Positions 46,766 to 58,766 of a stretch of DNA of 64,000 nt are shown here, in pieces. Source of the DNA: Citrus sinensis (Eukaryota > Streptophyta > Magnoliopsida > Sapindales > Rutaceae); assembly GCF_022201045.2 (NCBI RefSeq), contig NC_068559.1, positions 15,805,501 to 15,869,500 of the forward strand, read 5' to 3'. The position numbers and the translations under genes are program-made. The notes beneath the pieces are model-generated. The model ran no database searches, was not told the DNA's origin, and saw nothing but the letters and a program-made list of their open reading frames with translations. Every line of letters begins with the position of its first letter. Position 1 is the stretch's first letter.

Positions 46766-49233
46766 TTACGGAAAATATTGCAAGTTTCCGTGATGGACTC
46801 CGCCATAATTCATCCAAGATTGATAGTAAAGGGGGTAAAATGCATGTTGTAAGGGTGCTTGCTGTGCTAGCTGTTATACAGCCAAAAAAAAATTATATAC
46901 AAATTATCAAATATATGACAATGAATGGAAATAACAAATTAAAAAAAATATTACCATAGCCATATGGTTCTCTTGTGTTGGGATTGTAGTAGCCACTTGC
47001 GCAGAAAAATCATGTATCTCCGAGTCCTACAAATGCGGTTAACACACATTTAAAGTATATATTTTAAATTAATGTAAAATGAATGTATTAAAGTAATTAC
47101 CTCTACAGTTATGCTGGATCCTGCATTATTCGACTTCTGTTTTGGCCTCTTAAATTGCTTTTGCTTTCTTTGACTAAGTGGACGACCTTTACACCGAGTT
47201 ACTACTGGATCCTGTATGTTTTCGCTACAGCTTCCTGATTCACCATAAATGGTTATATCGCCATCGTTACTTCGAACATTCAGAGATACATCCTTCATTG
47301 CTTTTTCGATCCAACCCATTATATTTTTATGGCTTTCTTCATTTTTTGAAGCTACCTTAGCAACATCATAAAAAGCAGTGCACTCCTCTTTATATCGCTA
47401 ATGTTCAATGCTTGAACTTCGTGCATCATAACTGACTTTGACTTTACTGTAGAATCTCTGCACATCTTTCCTCCATCTTCGTAGGATATACTTTTCAGGC
47501 AGTAATTGTATATGGTTACGTGACAACACTGCGATAGCGTATTTGCAAAGAATGCCCTTATATTCAAACATTAAACACACACAACGAATTTCACCTTCAT
47601 CTTTTTCAAAAATGACTTTAAAAGTCTTTTCTCAACTCTGTTCATCGTTTTCAATAACTTCAAATTCTGACCCCCCACAACTGAAAACCTCACAATATAT
47701 CTTATTCATCAGCTCCTGCTGAAATTCCTGAAACTTGAAAATAGTGTACACTTCTTCAATTTGCTTTTCCATTGCAAAACTGGTACGACATGGCAACCGT
47801 TGACTAAAACTCCGTGCATCTGCTTGCCATTCTTTCTCAATTTTACTTTCTATTGTTTTCTCATATTTCTCTACAAATTGCTTTAAAGTTGTTTTCGAGT
47901 TAACATACCCATTAAAGAACACATTCATACTCTCACTACGCTGAGTGGTTGACATTCCAGCCCAAAAAGTAGTTTTCACGAAACATGGAACCCAACGATT
48001 TCTTTCCTCATATAATCCACTTAGCCACTGATTATTACTAAGATCATATTTATCTAACATGTCCTGCCAAGCTTCCTCGAATTCAATAGGAGTATGTAAA
48101 TCATAAACAACAGAAAGCAATGAAACTCTAATGGCATGATATTCTGCATACCTTACCAACTTCTCAAGCACCTTTTTTAATATATGCCACAAACACCATC
48201 GATGCCTAGTGCCTGGGAAAACAATCTGAATTGCGTTTGTCATCACTTTATCTTGATCTGTAATGATTCCAAGGGGAGGACACCCAGACATACATGATAG
48301 CCATGTGTCAAATAACCACGTAAATATTTCCGTGTTCTCATGCGAAATCAACCCACATCCTAACAAAATTAATTGACCATGATGATTAACTCTTATAAAA
48401 GGAGCAAATGGCGTGTCATACTTGTTTGTTAGGTATGTGGTATCAAATGTGACAACATCCCCAAAGTCCTTATAGGCTGCCCTGCTCCTTCGATCTGCCC
48501 AAAAAATATTTTTTAACCGACCCTCCTCATCTAAGTCAATACTGAAGTAAAACCCATCATTTTCTGTTCGCATTTTCTGAAAATACCTCTGAATTGCAAT
48601 AGCATCCCCTTCTCCGAGTCTTAATCGCCTCACCTTGTCAACATGATTTGTAGCATCTCTTTCTAAAAATGACACATTTTCAAAGCCACCAGCCTCGACA
48701 ACAATCGACTTAAAACTTTGAGCCATTTTAATTCCAGCTTCTTCATTTATTTCAAGCTGCTTTTTAACAAAATGACTAATGGAACGGTTGCATCGATAAT
48801 ACCTACTCTTGCTTGGACTCACGGCATGGTTGTATTCAAGGATCAAATTTCCAATTACCCATTTTCCACTAACAAAATCCAAACGTCCTCCAATTTTAGC
48901 ATTGCATCCAAATTTTTGGTTTGGTTGAAGCCGCAAAACATTAGTAGCTTTGACTTTTGACTTTTCGTTTCTCCCACAAGTAAATGTCACATATCTCAAA
49001 CTCCCATCATCCCTTTTTCTACAAGATCTCCGCATCACTAGAAACCCCTCTTGTAGGCCATAAGTTTTATAATATTCAAACATTTCATCAGGACTATCAA
49101 AAGACATCCTAACCGTAGGCTCAACAACATTTTCCACCACCAATTCCTTATTGTTTTCTTCCAAATCAGCCCCCTGTAAATCTTGCAATTCCCCAACTTC
49201 ATCAACCTCCTCCACTTGTTCTAAATTATCCAT
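46766..49233 (-). pseudogene. FAR1/FHY3-like MULE transposase, two in-frame stops
   Basis: The main exon 47101-49233 is followed by likely exons 46955-47026 and 46766-46870 at GT/AG sites. In order: the FAR1 zinc-binding DNA domain (SFDSPDEMFEYYKTYGLQEG, CGRNEKSK), the MULE core with acidic residues present (VVTFDTTYLTNKYD, IITDQDKVMTNAI, ISHENTEIF), the TQRSESMNVFFNGYV motif, and the SWIM finger (RCVCLMFEYKGILCKYAI). In-frame stops TGA (47632-47634) and TAG (47398-47400) interrupt an otherwise continuous frame through KVASKNEESHKNIMGWIEKA. I start at ATG 49233, because the frame's first codon at 49245 is TTG. Host FAR1 proteins share this domain plan, but the flanking arms and target duplication make it element-borne. 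Confidence 0.85.
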
Positions 49234-50284
49234 TAACTGCGCCAAATTAAATAATTCAATATCTTATTAGTTATTTATCGCAAATTCATTAAATTTAGAA
49301 ACAAAATGCAACATAGAAACAAATACTCAACAGATGATAAGGTGGTTAAGTTGAATAATTCAAATCCAACAGATGGTAATTAACAAGAGTATTAGTAATA
49401 GAAACTTCTCCATATTCATGACTCCGTCAACTCAAGGCTGTATACAATATATCTTATTGATTTCTTGAGGACGACAATGAAAATTAAGGTTTGAAATCTT
49501 ATGAAAATAATTTGTCAAATTGTACAGGTCAAATGATACAGCTTTTGCAGTATAAGATTCGGATATACAAACAAATGCCCAACTCATTAATCAACATTCA
49601 AAATGCAATATAGAAACAAATTCTCAGCTTAATACCCATTATATTAACGTAATTGTCAAATAACGACAATATCACCCAAAACAAAGTTTCATACAAACAT
49701 GAGAATAGAAATGAGACAAATCAAGAATATGAGAACTGAAGAAATAAATTCAATGTTAAAATGTTACAATGTTGTAAAAACGCAGGGAAAAATTTAAAAT
49801 AAAATTAAAAAACAAAATGTTACAAAGAAGACAGTACCAAAAAAAAAAAAATTCAAGCTTCAAAAATTCAAGCTTTCAGGCACAATGTTAATCTTGCTCT
49901 GCCGAAACTTCGCAGCTGCTGTTGGTCTTGTTCCGTCGAAACTCAGCTTAGTAGCCGAAACTCAGCTTTCAAGGACAAATTTCGCAGCCGAAACTCAGCT
50001 GTTGTTGGTCTTGTTCTTCACTAAATGGGTGCATTCTTTGTTAATCACTTTCTTCAGTTCAACTTAAGACGAAGAGGATAAAGCTTTAATTAGTAGATCT
50101 CGTTCTACTGTCAACTCAAGGGTTGTGGATCTCGGTTGAGGATGGAAGAAACGAAAAAGAAAAAAAAAAAAGAAAACGACGCAAATAAGAAAACGAAGAA
50201 GCAAAAAAAAATTAAAAACAAAACGACGACGTTTTGTATTTTTCGGGGTCTGACCCGGGGCAAACATCAGCACTCATGCATGAA

Positions 50285-53200
50285 AGTCAACAGATGTTAG
50301 GTGGTTGAAGCAACTTTCCTCATATTTCATCAAGCATTGTTTTAGGATCTAATTTATTTATTTTTTTGGATAGACACCAATCTTTCATGAATCTGTCATG
50401 CTTTAGTAATATTTTTATGATACACAACATATGTCACTCATTCATGATATATTTGTAAATTATAGACAATTAATATAAATGGATGATAGATAAAGGTCAT
50501 GCTTGAATATTTTCAATTTTTTAGAATTCAAAACGGTATGTCTTTACTCTTTTGCACAACTTGATAGATATATGTCATATCATTTTAAATAGTCTATGAT
50601 AACTTAAATTATAAACACCACTATAAAAAGTTATCGTTTTTTTACACAACCAACGTCGTGTACAAAGCATACAGATATCTGTTATGAATTCCAATGATGT
50701 TATTATGTTTTATTGATTTATTTATTTTTAAATATTCTAAATAAAATTTAAGTACAAAATGTCATTTTTATAATAGCGCCGTTTTATTTTACCTGATTTG
50801 AGATCATTGCTTAGCATGATAATCATCAGTCATGAATTAAAAAGGACAAAAATTAAAATTAAAATTAAAATACAAGTAACCAAGGCAAAAGAGAAAAAAA
50901 AAAAAAAAAAAAAAGTCTTCTCCCCTCTTGTCACTACATAATACTCACTTTCTCACTTTTTCTCCTTTCTCACTTTTTCACTTCCCCTAGTTTTCTTCCA
51001 CTCTTTTTCCTTACTTACTTTTATCTCTTTACTTTTTCTCCCTCTCAAGACTCACAATATCAACAGCCCATTCAAGCTTCATTCATCCCTCAACCCACTC
51101 AAACTCTGTTCTCATCTTTTTCAAAAGAAAAGCTTCGTTCTCTCGGTATGGTGTTGACTCGCTCACTAGCAACAAATCACCTTCTTTGGCTCCCAATGCG
51201 CTTTGTTCATGTAGATAGATAAAGTATCACGTTGATTTTACCTCAGGGGCCTTATTTCTTCTTTTATATTTTAGTTTTGTTATTTATTATAAAAACATGT
51301 AATTTTATTTTTGATTAGTTTGTGCTATAGATTGATTGTAAGATATGTTATGAGAGATGCTTTTTGTAATTTATGAATTATAAATGGTAATTTGTTTATG
51401 TCTATATCATATTGGTTAGCACAATTTTAGTTGTTTTTTACACAAACACACACATAGAGTTCTTTTTTGGTGTGGGTACACTCTTTTTTTTTTTAAGATG
51501 GACATGCTTTGAAACTATATTATTTAATAGAGTCAGTTTTTAATATCATTAAACCACACTGCTTTATAGTGAATTGAAAATTAACTTTTAAGTCAAACGG
51601 CTTAACAACATGTTCATATTTAAAAAAAAAAAAGGGTGCTTAAAAAAAAAAGGTGCTTACATATGATAATGATTATATGTGTGTGTATGAAGTTCTCAGC
51701 AAAGTACTTTTTAAATAAATAAATTTCAATTCTCACCAAAATAAATTTAAAATTAATTTCAAATCCCAATGAAATAAATTTCTGCCCACCATAATTATTT
51801 GAAAATAAATTCTAATTCTTGCCTTTTTGAAAATTAAACATTTAACTATATATATAATATTATAAATTTTAATTATATTTTTATTTACATATGTCATTCT
51901 ATGATGATAGATATCAATTATGCTTTGAAAATTTTTATGATAGATTTTAGTCATGCATATTTAATTTTTTATTAAAATATTTTTAATAAAATCGTGATAA
52001 ATAATACTTTATGCACTATATAATCCTTGACACTGAAATAAAAAATAGTCGTTCAACTGTAGGGATAGTAAATTGTGGGTTTGGTCAAACCCATATTAAG
52101 AGAAGTATAAATATTGGGCCTATTGCAGGCTTGGGAGAGGCTCAGCAAGGCTAGGGCTTTCACATATATTTTAATTTTTTAAATAATTGTAAACTCATAA
52201 TGAGTTAATAATCAATAAGTTGATATTACTAATAATGGATTAAAAAAAGTATTTCAAATAAAATAATAGATAAAGAAAATGAAGCAAATAAAAACTTACA
52301 TATTTAATTTTTTTAATATTGAATTATCTGATTCAAGCACTCTTTTAATTAATTAAGGTTTAAAAGAGAGTTTAATATTATAATTTTAAGTTCTTTGAAT
52401 TATTGTTGATGTAGCAATTGAGTATTTAGGTTTTTTATTTTTATTTTTATTATTTTTAAATTTAAATTTATTATTTTAATCTATAATTTTTTTTGAAAAA
52501 ATAGATCATCAGGCTTAGCTTTTTCTTTTTCTTTTTCAGCCCGTACTTTTTTGCTAGCTCTTCTCAACCATGACACCATATGGCAAATGATGGGTAAAAC
52601 CCATCTTTCTTTTCTTCTAATAGTGTTAGGCCATAATTCAAATTTATTTAATTTCCTCCAATTTTTTATCCAAGGCATTTATAAATTTCTCTTTCTTATC
52701 CCAAATAACCAATTGAATCAAATTGCAAAAAGATGGCCAAAATTATATGCCACAACTATATTTATAGACCTTCTACATATACAACCAAACATCGGGAAAA
52801 AAAAATCACAACAAAAATAGATATACAATCTTTAAGAAACCAGCAAGAGTTGCATGAACGAACAATGAGCAACAAACTCATGAAGTAGTTTGGTAGAAAT
52901 TTGGATAAAAAACTGCTGCCATTTCAGCTTTCGTTAGTAAATTTCTAAATCACACGGCTTCCCAAAAGTATTGAATCAAATTGTGGATTAATTGGTTTAG
53001 CTGGGCTGAATTTGGGACGTTGGCCCAAAATCCAGCTTGAAAGGAAAGTCTATAATAGTAAAATTATTTGAAATTTGGTTTTAAAGTTTGTAAAGAGTGC
53101 TTCAAGTACTTGCTTTGTTTCATGTATTTGAAGCAACTAGAAAAGAAAATTAACATGTGGCGCTAGTGTTTTAATGTCATCAAATTACTTCACATTTCAA

Positions 53201-54028
53201 TCTAAATTACATGTATCAAATATAAGATCTTTCTAACGTTGTGTTTGAACAAGTAACAAACATTTGGTGTCCCTTTGTCTCGGGAACAAAAAGAATTGAA
53301 AATAATTGAGAATGGAAATGTCCCAACCTCACATTCTATATGTAAAGGTAGAAAAACACCTCATATTCTATATACTCCATCTACCGAATGATTTTGAAGG
53401 TGTTTTGATTATTGTTGGAGGAAATGTTGGGTAAATGATCTTTCACTTATAAAATTTTATAAAAGTGAAATGTGATCTCAATTAGAGAGATTTGATCAGA
53501 GGAGGAGTGCTTTAAAGGTCGAGGATTTTAAATTAAACAATTTAATATTTTAATCAAATATGGTGATCTCAAGTAAATGTCTATTGAAACAGAGTTCATT
53601 AAATTGATTTTCACTTATTAAAATCATATTAAATCTCTTACCCCGCATATTCCCATCCCTAAATTAAAATCTTTAGTTAATCAGTAAAAATTAAATGCCG
53701 TTTAAACAAGTGTTCACAAAACTTGTTTTTCACCTATTGAAACTAGATTAAATCTTAAATGGTATTGATTTAAAATGTTTGTTCACAGAAAATTTTTGAA
53801 TTAAAACTTAAAGCTTTTAATTAATAGGGAAAGTATAGCTCCTTCGATTTTTACCAATTAGAGATGTTTAAGACCGTATGCTTTTTATTGTTATTTATTG
53901 ATTAATTTTTTCTTTTTCATTTGTGAACGACCACAATTTATAAAGTGAAAACATTGGTATTGAAAATTTATTTATTTATCGACTCCGGCAAAACTAAATG
54001 AAAAATCTTTCATATCGTTCCTTGTAGA
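50285..54028. other. 3.7-kb AT-rich spacer with no gene recognised
   Basis: No frame of interest on either strand. A CT-rich stretch at 50930-51150 followed by a short frame MVLTRSLATNHLL could be a leftover leader or LTR piece. CACTATAAAAAGTTATCG at 50630 resembles a CACTA tip but I found no partner. The rest is simple AT-rich sequence. Confidence 0.45.
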
Positions 54029-55685
54029 TATCCAAAGGACAGTGGCAAGATTCTGGTGGGGCTCCAAAGAAGACAAACGAGGCATTCACTGGACGCGATA
54101 GGAGAAGATGAGTGTTGCAAAAAGCAGAGGGGGTTTGGGCTTTAGAGATTTTACTTGCTTTAATCAAGCCTTGGTTGCTAAACAATGATAGAGGCTGCTG
54201 CAGTATCCTAACTCACTAGTAGCCAAAGTCATGCAAGCAAGATACTACAAGCATTCTGAATTTCTTCACGCCAAGGCTGGCTGCAACCCTTCATTTATAT
54301 GGCGGAGAATATTATGGGGGAGGCAAATCCTGCAGAAAGGAAGTAGATGGAGAATTGGAAATGGAGATAGAGTGCAAATTTTCAAAGATAATTGTATTCC
54401 TCGACCAGCAACCTTTAAACCAATTTTCCTATCTAATCTAAACAAGGATGCTAGAGTGGCTGCAATGATTGATGTTGGGAATAATTGGGAGGAAGGTCTG
54501 ATCAGGCAAAGCTTCATGAAAGAGGATGCAGAGGCAATCATTAAAATTCCATTGCCAAAAGAAAACAAAGAGCATGAAGTGTTGTGGCACTTTGACAAAA
54601 AAGGGCAATATTCGGTGAAAAGTGGCTATCAAATTGCCCTTCAAATAAAATACCTTGACACTCCAAGTTATTATGGTGATGCTTTTAAATACTGGAAGGA
54701 TCTGTGGACTCTAAACATTCCAGAGAAAATTAAAATCTTTCTCTGGAGGGTTGCTAGAAATCTTCTCCCCACAGCTGAAAACTTATGGAGAAAAAAGATC
54801 TTGTCAACTCCAATTTGCAGATTATGCAATAAAGAGGTGGAAACCATAACTCACTCACTGTTATATTGTAAAAACTCCCATAAAATTTGGAGGCAAGCCC
54901 CTTTTGCAGTAGAGCTCCATGGCGGATTAAATCAAGATGTGTTGAGTTCAATGGAGGATTTGTACAAGAAATTGACCAAATCTTAGATGGAGCTGGTAGT
55001 AGCCTACTGGTGGGTTGCATGGAATGCTAGGAACAAGAAGATTTTCGAAGACAAAAAGGTGAACCATCTAGTGTCTGCAGCCAAAGCAGAAGTTGTGGTA
55101 GGAGCTTTTCAGAGAGTGAGAGAGGTTGGAGATAATGCCCTCAAGTCAAGGTCTGAGAAATGTAAAAAGCAATGGGAACCTCCTCCAATTGGAACCTATA
55201 AGATAAATGTTGATGCAGCCATCCATGTTGGATCGCAAACAGCCGGGCTGGGAGCTGTGGTCAGAGGGTCTGATGGCAAAATAGTGATGGCAACTGTCAA
55301 AACTGTACCATTTAGAGGAGAAGCAAAATACTCAGAAGCTGAAGTTGAGGATTGGGGGGTCCAGGTTGCAACAGAAGCAAAAATGCAGTCAGTGATTGTA
55401 GAAACAGATTGCCTGGAAGCGACTAATTTAGTCAACAACAAGTCAGGAAGCAGGACTGAAATTTTTTGGGTGATCTCAGAGATTCAAAGCATGTGTAGAC
55501 AGTTTGAGTTTGTCAGGATTGAGCATACCCCCAGAACTTGTAATTTAGAAGCTTACTGTCTGGCGAAATTTGTCATAGACTTTAAAGAGCCAGGTGTATG
55601 GATCAATGAAATTCCTCAGGCCGTTTTTGATGTATTCACAAAGTTGAAGCAATGAAAGTCTTACTTTCCTTCTAAAAAAAAAAAA
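54029..55685 (+). mobile_element. 5'-truncated LINE with RNase H domain
   Basis: One frame runs from about 54029 to 55655. It opens at the end of an L1-type reverse transcriptase (ARFWWGSKEDKRGIHWTR, GGLGFRDFTCFNQALVAKQ), followed by the zf-RVT region (WKDLWTLNIPEKIKIFLWRV, CRLCNKEVETITHSLLYC) and an RNase H domain (INVDAAIHVGSQTAGLGAVV, IVETDCLEATNLV). Four in-frame stops interrupt it: near 54088, two adjacent ones near 54187, and TAG at 54984. The 3' end has a 12-A tail at 55674-55685. The endonuclease and most of the RT are missing, the usual 5' truncation of LINEs. No clear target duplication found. Confidence 0.85.
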
Positions 55686-55901
55686 GGAGAAGAAAGCAGG
55701 AGATATTTTACTTGTGAAAATCCCTTTCACTCTTTTGTAAACTCAGAAATGAATACAGAGCAGTCTCACTTCAGAAATAATTAGGCATGCTTTCACAATT
55801 TGACCCTTAGCCAATATTAAACGACCGTCAAATGTCAATGCGTGGCACCTATTGGTAATAAATGTGATAATTAAATTTTGGTCACTGATCATACGACAGG
55901 C
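55686..55901. other. Spacer before tRNA-Ser and MED30
   Basis: Short stretch between the LINE tail and the tRNA. Nothing recognised beyond what may be promoter sequence for MED30. Confidence 0.4.
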
Positions 55902-55983
55902 GTCGATATGTCCGAGTGGTTAAGGAGACAGACTTGAAATCTGTTGGGCTTCGCCCGCGCAGGTTCGAACCCTGCTGTCGACG
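55902..55983 (+). tRNA. tRNA-Ser(UGA), copy 1
   Basis: An 82-nt gene. The acceptor GTCGATA pairs with TGTCGAC, with G as discriminator. The anticodon stem ACAGA/TCTGT encloses the loop CTTGAAA, giving anticodon TGA. A long variable arm (TGGGCTTCGCCCGC) fits serine, and the T arm GCAGG-TTCGAAC-CCTGC carries the B box. A T-rich run starts at 55984 as Pol III terminator. It ends 100 bp before the MED30 start codon on the same strand and is identical to 59360-59441. Confidence 0.97.
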
Positions 55984-56083
55984 TCTTTTCTTTTTCTTTG
56001 GATATTTTTTTTTTTGAATTTGATTTCAAAAGACTCCTCCATTCACTCCAAGCAAAAAGAAATCGGACCAGAAAGGACCAAAC

Positions 56084-57107
56084 ATGGAAGAAACCAGCGG
56101 GGTTTCGAACGCAGCAACAACGAGCAAAACGACACAAGAGCTGGCAAAAGAAGGGCAGAAGCATCTGGAAGAAACGATTGAAGCAGCTTTTCAGATCCTC
56201 TCCTCTATGAACGACGAGCTCTGCAACCCTACCTTGTGGTCCACCACCACTACCACCACAACCTCCACCTCAAACGGCGTCGTTCACGCCGACTCCACTT
56301 CCGATGCCAACAACCATCACTTGGACAGCAGTGGTGGCAGCGGCAATAGCGCCCTTGACGAGGCTCGGCATCGCTACAAAACCTCTGTCGCTGCTCTCCG
56401 TGCTGTGCTCACTGCCATTCCTAATTCTCATAAGGTCTATTTTCTCCAAAACCCTAATTTCATAACTTACAGCCTTTTGAAGTTTTTATTTTTTGAAGTA
56501 GAAAGCTAGATATTTTTAATTGAACTTTGGATTACATCATCATATATATGGTATTAACTGTAAATGAATTAGGGTAATGTTGAGCAAGTTGCTTGTGAAT
56601 TTGACACCAGTAATGATCATGGCTTTTCATAATTTTCTGCCACTCATGCATTTATAGCAATGTACAAAGGCTCAGCTCAACGCTGATTCCAAATCCGTTG
56701 TTTACTGTCAACTCATGTTTTATTGGTGGCGGGTTTTGCGTCTTAAAATAGGCAAAATCATTTGAAATGGTTTCCTCCCCAGTGGATTCAGTGTCTCGGT
56801 CAGATGAAGTTGAAATCGATAAGTTAGAAGAGCGAGCCTCTCTTCTAAGGAAGGTAATTTCCAGTAGCTTTGAGTTAATTCTGGTGAATATTGAATTTTT
56901 TTAAGTTTCTATTTCTGGGTTATATTAAGTATTGCATTTTTTTTCTTAAGGAGAATGAGAATTACTGAATTGTGGGTTTTTATTTAGTTTTATTTTACTT
57001 TCCTTCAGGAGCTTGCAAACAAGAACAAGTATCTCAAGCGTCTCATAGATCAGCTACGGGATCTTATTACCGACATATCTACATGGCAAAGTCCTTGTTC
57101 TGTCTGA
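56084..57107 (+). CDS. MED30: Mediator complex subunit 30
   Basis: Three exons (56084-56434, 56752-56853, 57009-57107), all in phase 0, encode 183 residues. MED30 is a small helical subunit of the nuclear Mediator complex, which links transcription factors to RNA polymerase II. Recognised by [20 protein letters not shown] and [18 protein letters not shown] near the start, [20 protein letters not shown] at about 94-113, and the C-terminal helix [21 protein letters not shown] Ser/Thr/Asn-rich linker separates the first two. The plant protein I recall is about 190 residues, so this looks complete. The start lies 100 bp downstream of a tRNA-Ser gene on the same strand, so the Pol II promoter must overlap or precede that tRNA. 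Exon 1 is GC-richer than its introns. Confidence 0.9.
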
Positions 57108-57922
57108 AAAGCTCAGCAAAATCTTTTGTGCTGTACAATTGTGGTTGAGAATAGAAGACTTAGTCTAGTTAACTGCCCGAGGTTCTCATCTTGACACTGC
57201 TTTTTATCTGACACTTGGTTATTTATTCATCACGGATATTCTCTAATGAAAGTGGGTGATCGGGTTTCTCAGTGGATATAATTGTATTTCTTTGCAAAAA
57301 TGAGAAAATAGAGCCTGTGTAGGATTTCATATAGCCTGATAAAGTGTTGAAACAAATTTTAGTAGTGGGTATCTTGATCTTATATGATTAATGTGTGATT
57401 GTGTGAGTTGCTGTTGACAAATTGTGATGTGAAATTTTAGTTGTAGGTTGCTGGAAATTAAGCGTGTTAAATGTACCACCACTGCTTGTTACAGGGGGCT
57501 CACCATTTCATTCTAACAGTTATCTACTTCTGTAATTTGGAAAAAGGAAAGTGGCTTGTCTGGAGTTGCTCTTTGTTTTAGATATTAGCTCAGTCTCCAA
57601 TCCATAGCATAATCCTCAACCTGGATGGGTTTCTATTTGGGGAGCTTGAGGCTTTGTTATGTGAATTACACAAGGTTTCCCCTAAATTTGGATCAAATTA
57701 TTGTACATTTGAGAGATTCTTTGAAACATTCATCTCCTTTTTCTTTGATCTCTACATTATCTAAATGACATTTGGTTTCAGGCATTAGCCAACAGATGCT
57801 TGTTGTCATTGCAAGTGCTTTCTAAAGCCTTTTGATAAGTTGAATTCACACAGCTTTTGGAATTCACTCATCCTAATAACTAGTAAGTCACCTCTTCTAG
57901 TGTAGCCATTGCCCTGTTTTCT
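57108..57922. other. 3' flank of MED30
   Basis: Mostly 3' UTR and spacer. No other frame or RNA gene recognised. Confidence 0.5.
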
Positions 57923-57931
57923 TTTATTTAA

Positions 57932-58757
57932 CGAAAAAGCTATTTCCCCTTACTCGCACCCCGAATTGAAAACGCACCGTTTTGATTAAATTGAAAACGC
58001 ACCATTTTGATTAAATTGAAAACACACCGTTTTGATTAAATTGAAAATGCACCGTTTTGATTAAATTGAAAACACATTGTTTAACACATTTTTCATTTTC
58101 TTTTGACGAACCACAGAAACATAAACACATTCTCTTCCTCTCACACCCACAAAATCTGCAATCACCCAACGGTGACGGTTCAGCAAATTTAGTTACAAAT
58201 GCTCATGGTTCAGCTCACAAATTAAAATAAAACATCTTAAAATTCATAAATTCAAAAGCAAACCACTCACGATTCAGCTCACAATCATTAAATTTAGGAA
58301 CAATAATATACAAACAAATGCTTACGGTTCAAGATCAGACAGGTCAAGATCCAATTCAAAATGAATTAGGTGAAGGTTCAAGTAAACGTTGAGGAACCGT
58401 TGGTTGTCTTATGCCAAAGCCCACGTACAAATTGAAACTAACTTTGAAGAACCAGCTAGGGTTTTGCAATGTAGAGTTCAACACTCAATTTTCACGAACC
58501 AGTTGGCGTTTTGCAGTTTGGAAATTCTGTACTTAGGGTTTTACAGTTTGTAGTTTGCAGTTTGAAAGTTCTGTAAATAGCGGAGTGTTGTGGTTGAAAG
58601 CAAATAAAAGGACAAAGCATATGCTCACGACATCGTTTGGTTTGAAATGAATTGAAGCAAAGCGACATCGTTCGGTTTTATTAGGAATGCTCGACGTCGT
58701 TTTTCACAATATTTGAGGTTTGACTCGGGGTTTAACCCGGGGTATACAGCAGCACTG
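57932..58757. mobile_element. 826-bp non-autonomous MULE related to the FAR1-type element
   Basis: A perfect 9-bp duplication TTTATTTAA (57923-57931 and 58758-58766) bounds it. The right tip (reverse complement CAGTGCTGCTGTATACCCCG) closely resembles the tip GAGTGCTGATGTTTGCCCCG of the element at 44413-50275, with GGGTTAAACC following. The left tip is more diverged (CGAAAAAGCTATTTCCCC). Both arms carry AACGACG- or AACGCACCG-type motifs. No coding sequence was seen. Confidence 0.72.
57965..58082. repeat. Nearly five tandem copies of a 25-bp unit in a MULE arm
   Basis: Units begin at 57965, 57990, 58015, 58040 and 58065, each close to ATTGAAAACGCACCGTTTTG plus ATTAA; the last is partial. Subterminal tandem repeats like this can serve as multiple transposase binding sites. 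Confidence 0.92.
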
Positions 58758-58766
58758 TTTATTTAA

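Larger units (their letters stand above)
44413..50275. mobile_element. FAR1-type MULE with a transposase and a convergent GRF zinc-finger gene
   Basis: A perfect 9-bp duplication ATGCATGAA (44404-44412 and 50276-50284) flanks a 5863-bp element. The tips are GGAAAATGATGTTTGCCCCG and (reverse complement) GAGTGCTGATGTTTGCCCCG, followed by shared GGGTCA and T-rich, AACGACG-bearing arms. Inside, a FAR1/FHY3-like transposase gene (46766-49233, minus) and a small GRF zinc-finger gene (46000-46397, plus) converge tail to tail. The layout recalls the two convergent genes of maize MuDR, though this second gene is of another family. Both genes carry a few disabling changes, so this copy is not active by itself. 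Confidence 0.85.

Noticed and set aside
46766-49233. Reading the FAR1-like gene as a host phytochrome-signalling factor
   Set aside because: It sits between matching tips with a perfect 9-bp target duplication and carries two stops, which fits a transposon gene, not a conserved host FAR1/FHY3.
49234-49245. Earlier start for the FAR1-type transposase
   Set aside because: The first codon there is TTG. The first ATG in frame is at 49233.
50630-50790. Possible CACTA transposon tip (CACTATAAAAAGTTATCG)
   Set aside because: No matching inverted TAGTG end with a 3-bp duplication was found nearby, and no CACTA transposase is present.
51145-51230. Frame MVLTRSLATNHLL after a CT-rich tract, as a first exon
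   Set aside because: No downstream exon or donor-acceptor pair could be joined with any recognisable protein. It is left as unexplained spacer.
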